A DNA stretch of 64,000 nucleotides from Gnetum montanum (lineage: Eukaryota > Streptophyta > Gnetopsida > Gnetales > Gnetaceae): NCBI GenBank assembly GCA_015680685.1, contig MNCI01035196.1, positions 1 to 64,000 of the forward strand. The letters run 5' to 3'. The notes below the pieces were generated by a model. That model ran no database searches and was not told the origin of the DNA. It saw nothing but the letters and a program-made list of their open reading frames with translations. A program made the translations under genes and the position numbers. This document shows, piece by piece, positions 59,391-64,000 of the stretch (its first letter is position 1; every line of letters begins with the position of its first letter).

Positions 59391-59880
59391 CTATAGTATT
59401 AACTTCTTAGAGTAGAACATAATTTTTTTTTTGTTTTTATTATACAATAGGAATTTATTTTAATGAAATATAAAAAATTTCAATATTTATGGGTGGTTGT
59501 AATTTTATTTTAGTCCTAATCCATATACATACATATATATAAAATTTTTAACATTCTTTTTACCATTGGAACTATATTGTATTATTTTTAGTAAACTTTG
59601 TCACACTTGTCACACATATATATCCAAGGCATCATTTAGAAATTTTTATAACAAAATCATTGTTGGGACTAGAAATTTCGGTCACTAGAAAACCAAAGAT
59701 CCTAGTGCAAAATTCTCAACCTCAAATCCCAAGGGCCTCTATAAGAAAAGGTTTCTAAGGTATCCTGGATGGTTTGGAAGATCACCTAGGGACTTACAAA
59801 GTATTAATGGTGGTCGTAAAATAAAAATCCAATATAAATATGGAAAATAAATGCACAGAATAGGAAAAAGCTTATGTTCT
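59391..59880. other. Sequence before repeat R copy 2
   Basis: Nothing recognised, except that TGTTGGGACTAG at 59662 could be the true start of repeat R (the counterpart lies left of the window). Confidence 0.3.
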
Positions 59881-61196
59881 AATTACATACAAAAAAACTG
59901 TAAACTTTATTTTGATAAAAATAAAGAGGGTTCAAATAATGTGTACAAGATATGCATAAGAAAGTAAGGGGTTTACTTTACTAGAGATTTGGAGTCTATT
60001 GAAATTGGTGGCTTTGAATGCCACAACCAACTCCACAATCCAAAGGTTCCACAACTTCCAATGCTATCAAACCTTACTACAATTCTCACAAGAATTGTAA
60101 TGTTGGTGATGCAGGAGGGGTAAGACCTGTGGGGGTTTTGAACTACCAATAAGAGCCACAATGGGAGTCTCAAAGCCTAAGGTGCTTAGCGTTGGTGCAA
60201 AGTACCACATAATCTTTGAGGATCAAACAATGGTTACAAGGGTTGGAAGTTTCATGTTGGGGATGATTCAAAAGCTTTGTGTGTGTAGGTTTTACAAAGC
60301 TCTTAAATGCAAAAAATGTGCTTGAATATGCCAAAGTGTCGAACCTTTTTATGGTGTTATATCTTTTGTTTTATAGGTTTCATGGCCATCAATTTTACTA
60401 TAGATTTCTATCTAATTGTTGATAGATTTATGCTACATATAGGTGTTGTAGGTATATAAATATAGCTAGGTTACTATCTATGGTAAGTTTTGATATCCCC
60501 ATGACATCAAAACCATTCCATTTAGCAAGAATATTATATGCGATTTCATCCATGTTGGCTTCTTCCACGTAGTTTGAACCTTCTAATATTAATTTCAAAG
60601 TGTAGGATCAATACTAAAGCTGTAGCAATGCTAAAATTTTGGGCCAAGCTAGAGCAATGCTAGGGGTTGGAGGAGTTATAGCCCACAAAACTAGGCATAA
60701 GTGGGTTTGTACCCCACAACAGGTATCTCCAATGTAGCAAATGTTATACCCCCAACAAAATTAATCAAAATGTTCAGTTTAGCAATCAAAAAGGAATTTT
60801 AACCTCCAAGCCTAAATATATGTATGATATGGATTTTTTCACTTGGGGGTTAAGGCTTTAACCACTTATGAACCATTTTTCAACATTGAAAGCTAAAGGA
60901 TATGAAATTGCATCTCCTAGATTATAATCTTCACATTTTACAATGAAGTTTTAGCTTGAGGCTTCATGGGATGAGGTCTATAATGCAAAAAGGCTACATC
61001 ATGCATTTTTGGGGTTGTTTCATTGGCCACTCTTTATTGGTTTCTCAAGGACTAACTTGACAGGCATAAAAAAATTCAAAACACCACTATAGATCCATCA
61101 CAAACATTCCCTCTCCACGCTTGATGTAGTCTTGTCAAACCATGTCAAAGAGTGCTTATGCTGATGGGGTAAGGCTATGGTGAGGAAATAGTAATG
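59881..61196 (+). repeat. Dispersed 1.3-kb repeat R, copy 2
   Basis: Direct repeat of 1-1303. Shared words include gaaattggtggctttgaatg (60001 and 120), tatatccccatgacatcaaaa-type words near 60490 and 610, and the closing gaaatagtaatg. Slightly more eroded than copy 1, with an early stop in the shared open frame. Confidence 0.8.
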
Positions 61197-61801
61197 AATT
61201 TATAAGGATACTATTATGAAAGTTAGTACTTCATTCCATAGTTGACACATTGGGCAATCAGTGAGTTTTTCAATTCATATTTTGAAGTGTTGGTCACTTA
61301 AAAAATGCATTTGAGAACCCAACTATGAATCGTTGAACTTAGAAGGGGGATGTATGAATAGGTTCCCAGAATTAAAATTAGTTTAGAAAAAGAAAATATG
61401 CTAAATTTAACATGATTCCCCAACTTGGGTAGTCCACTTTTAGAGGTTAGTTCATAAGAACACCTTCAAATGTTGTTAATCTCAAGTGTGGTTTGAAGGA
61501 TATCATACCCTATACAAGCTCTAAGCTCCACTGTGGAGTGATTTGACTTTACAAATCCACTCAACCTTGTAAGGTCTTAACAAGCTTAGAATGTGGTTTC
61601 CAAGATCCCACAACCTTTAGAACTTGTGCTTTACTCTAGAGTATTGTGGCACTCCACCAACACTCAATCTCATAGGGTTCCCACTAGGTTAAGTAAGACA
61701 CCTTCCTGCAAGAAGCACATCAATCTTGCATAGTAACAAAAAACAATAACAATTACAATGAATGAATACAACTAAGTTTATTTATCCTTGTACTTGAGGT
61801 A
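61197..61801. other. Sequence between repeat R and element D
   Basis: No gene seen. Higher G+C than average at 61430-61700 but no open frame or repeat relation recognised. Confidence 0.4.
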
Positions 61802-62679
61802 TGATAAATTGTGTTTTTCATATGCTCTGATATTGGGGTGGCTATGATATTGGGTACATGATATCGGGTAGGCAATATTGTAGCCCAAGATGTGATATCG
61901 TACATTCAATATCATAGGGTTACTCCTATGTCTATAAATAAAATGCCTAGGTGCATAATTGGGAGTAAGTTTTTGGTAGTCAACTAGTGAAACTCTTGTA
62001 TTTTGTCCATTTAAAAATTAGAATATTTTCCAAGTTCCTGAAGTAAGAGATCTAAGTGTGAACGAATCTTTATTCAATCATTGATGTACCTAAACACATC
62101 ATTATTTTGCAATAAAGATGAACTCTTTGATCCATTCCTTGCAGCACTTGAGACTTTCTTTCTTATGCATTTATATTTTTTGCAATTTACATTAATGTTA
62201 TTTATTCAATAATTAATTCTGATTAATCAATAAACTCATTAGGATACACAAGCACAACCCCTTCGAGCATACGTATGATGCTTGGTAGCTCAGAAAAGAT
62301 TAGTGTTTGATAGCCCAACAATGTTTTGACAAAGTTTAGGATGTGTCTAGGAAGTGTGAATGGTTACTTGTGTTAGGTTAGATTAGACTATAGTTACTTA
62401 GCAATTAATTGCTCTTACTTTTAATAACTCTTACTTTTATTTTTGTTCTAGGTATGTAATTCCATAAAAATAAAAAATAATAAAAATCTTATGCCTTAGA
62501 CACACTTAATCATATAATTGCATTCCACAAGTGTGACTGGGAAGAAAATGAATGAACAACATGCACACATTGTTTAGCTCTAGTATACTTAGTAATTATA
62601 GTCTACAAAATTCAATCAGATCACAAGTGAACACCTATGATTTGTATGGTTGGGCATAGGGGTACCTCATCATTCCTCA
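61802..62679 (+). repeat. 5' LTR of element D
   Basis: About 878 bp, TGATAAATTG...CTCA, ending directly at the PBS. R/U5 matches the other copies (cacttaatcatataattg, cacaagtgtgactgggaag, ggttgggcataggggtacct). U3 is different: instead of GGCC palindromes it has repeated gatattggg / gatatcggg / gtgatatcg words before the TATA box tctataaataaa (about 61930). Confidence 0.85.
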
Positions 62680-62700
62680 TTGGCACCATTGCTGAGGATT
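62680..62700 (+). other. Primer-binding site of element D (tRNA-Asp)
   Basis: ttggcaccattgctgaggat compared with the plant tRNA-Asp complement ttggcgccgttgccggggat: four differences, all transitions. It is the best-preserved PBS of the family in the window. Confidence 0.78.
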
Positions 62701-62833
62701 GTAGTTCTTTGTGCACTATCTAAGCCTACTAAAATTTAGTAGCCTTATTGTTTGAACCCTGAGAGTCAAATCCTATGAAAAAAATTATAATCATTAAATT
62801 AAATCTCAACTGCACACTATTTATTAGCACAAA

Positions 62834-64000
62834 ATGTCTTCTTTTCACAAGAGCCCATCTCTACCCAAGGCAGTTCAAGTGCCTCAACAATATTAGGTGG
62901 TATATGCTCATTCCAATGAGTATGTACCAGACTTTACCTTCATCTTGCATTAAGATGAACTAATGTGGTGGCATGATATGGAAGGCAACATTGTATTGCC
63001 ACCTAACCTATCTATTCCAGCAATGCTCTAGCTAATGCTTGCATAACACAAGCTTCAACATCTCCATGGAGAATATGTGATGTGAGATCATGACTCAAGG
63101 GATTATCATCCCACTAAAGCACAAAGATTAAGGGATCATCAGCTGGAGCATTAACACAAGCTTATGAAGGGCAAGCGGTCAAATATTTTTCCACCTCTGC
63201 TTGGGCCAATTGATGAAGGTAACCACTTCTTTAGTGATTCTCCTTTCTTTGACTTTATTCAAGGAGCCCTCAACTATAATGTACAATCTACAATCCATAA
63301 TCTAGGTTCTAGTCAGAATGGATCCAATGAAAAAAATGGATTTAGAGAAGCAAGTTAGGAAAAGGGGGACAAAGGAGATCATGATCGCGATTATGGTCAT
63401 GAGCATCGAAGGAAGGGTGATAGGTGTTAGCGTGGAGCAAGTTTTCCTTCTTCTTCCCCTTCATCATTATCATATTCTTCTTCATCTGGCTTAGATCATG
63501 GCAATAGAAGGAATAACTATGATGGAGGTGACCGATGGGACTAGAATAATAGAAGGGATCATTAGGATAGTCATGACCAAAGATGTGGGAAATCCATAGA
63601 GGCCCATCATCAAGAAAGAAGGGCTAGTAGAGAAGAGCATAGGAAACACCATCATTTCCTTGATGAAGCTCTACTTGCTACTTGGGACATGTTGAATATT
63701 GCAAATGCTATTAGGATTCCAACAAGACATGTGAAGGATAGTAGAATAGAGAGGCTAGATATGAACATCCCTTGGTTTGAGGGAGGATATGATGCTGATC
63801 CACAAAATCATCTCCAAGCCTTCCAAGATGCATGTGCCTTGTAAAATATTGAGAATGAATGGAAAAATTTGAAATTATTTTCAAGGACACTCATAAAGGA
63901 AGAAAAAAGTTAGTATTGATCCTTGGAACTAGAATTAATTAGGCGGTGGAGTACAATGTTGGAATTATTCAATGACAAATATCAAATGTACTCACGAGTA
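62834..64000 (+). pseudogene. gag of element D (partial)
   Basis: Starts at ATG 62834 (MSSFHKSPSLPKAVQVPQQY), matching B's MSSSH and C's start. Blocks: NEYVPDFTFILH; MKGKRSNIFPPLLGP; a long S-rich then R/H/D/E-rich charged region (63370-63640, with SSPSSLSYSSSSG and HHQERRASREEHRKHHH). Then comes the retrotransposon gag core IPWFEGGYDADPQNHLQAFQ, DACAL*NIENEWKNLKLFSR, LELIRRWSTMLELFNDKYQ (Retrotrans_gag: PxFxGxxDPxxHLxAFxDxC...KLFxxTL...). Only about seven stops in 390 codons. The window ends within the core domain. Confidence 0.82.

Larger units (their letters stand above)
61802..64000 (+). mobile_element. Gypsy element D: 5' LTR, PBS and gag (runs off the window)
   Basis: Plus-strand member of the same family as A, B, C and F, with the least eroded PBS and gag. 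pol would lie to the right of the window. Confidence 0.88.

Overview
The window looks like non-genic DNA from a seed plant with a very large, repeat-filled nuclear genome. I infer a gymnosperm (conifer, cycad or Ginkgo type), but no host gene here is complete enough to prove it. The evidence is strong A+T bias, near loss of CpG, 64 kb without an intact host gene, and nested, stop-ridden copies of Ty3/gypsy, Ty1/copia and LINE elements. No bacterial-style operons, rRNA or CRISPR arrays are present.

The dominant component is one old Ty3/gypsy family of Athila/Tat type. Its LTRs are about 0.9 kb with TGATGA...TCATCA ends, and its primer-binding site is a decayed complement of tRNA-Asp. Five copies are visible. 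Copy A (+, about 1303-19239) is interrupted by full-length copy B (-, 5336-18539), which sits inside A's 3' LTR with a perfect 5-bp target duplication (ctctt). Copy F (+) is a 3' end at about 20550-22068. Copy C (-, about 26660-30068) is a 5' LTR plus gag. Copy D (+, 61802 to the window end) is a 5' LTR plus gag. B shows the order LTR, PBS, gag, protease, RT, RNase H, integrase, spacer, a third coiled-coil ORF, polypurine tract, LTR. The third ORF is shared by A and B and is preceded in both by a spacer with LTR-like palindromes and a TATA box.

Other elements: a chromovirus (Tekay/Del-like) on + at about 49480-55640 with two inserted blocks; a solo LTR at 31582-32157 with a perfect TSD (tccca); copia fragments at about 22070-22808 (-), 30240-30590 (+) and 47500-49340 (-); RTE-type LINE pieces at 34880-35600 (+), 35600-35960 (-) and 40060-41080 (-); a possible tRNA-derived SINE at 32473-32631; and a dispersed 1.3-kb repeat at 1-1303 and 59881-61196.

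The only convincing host gene sequence is the C-terminal two thirds of a lachrymatory-factor-synthase-like (Bet v 1/START fold) protein at 26311-26655 (-). It has no stops, has a poly(A) signal downstream, and is cut at its 5' side by gypsy copy C. Its last 29 codons and 2.8 kb of downstream flank were duplicated at about 37130-39990. A 2.6-kb block at 42245-44900 keeps more CpG than its surroundings and remains unexplained. The rest is A+T-rich sequence in which I recognise nothing.
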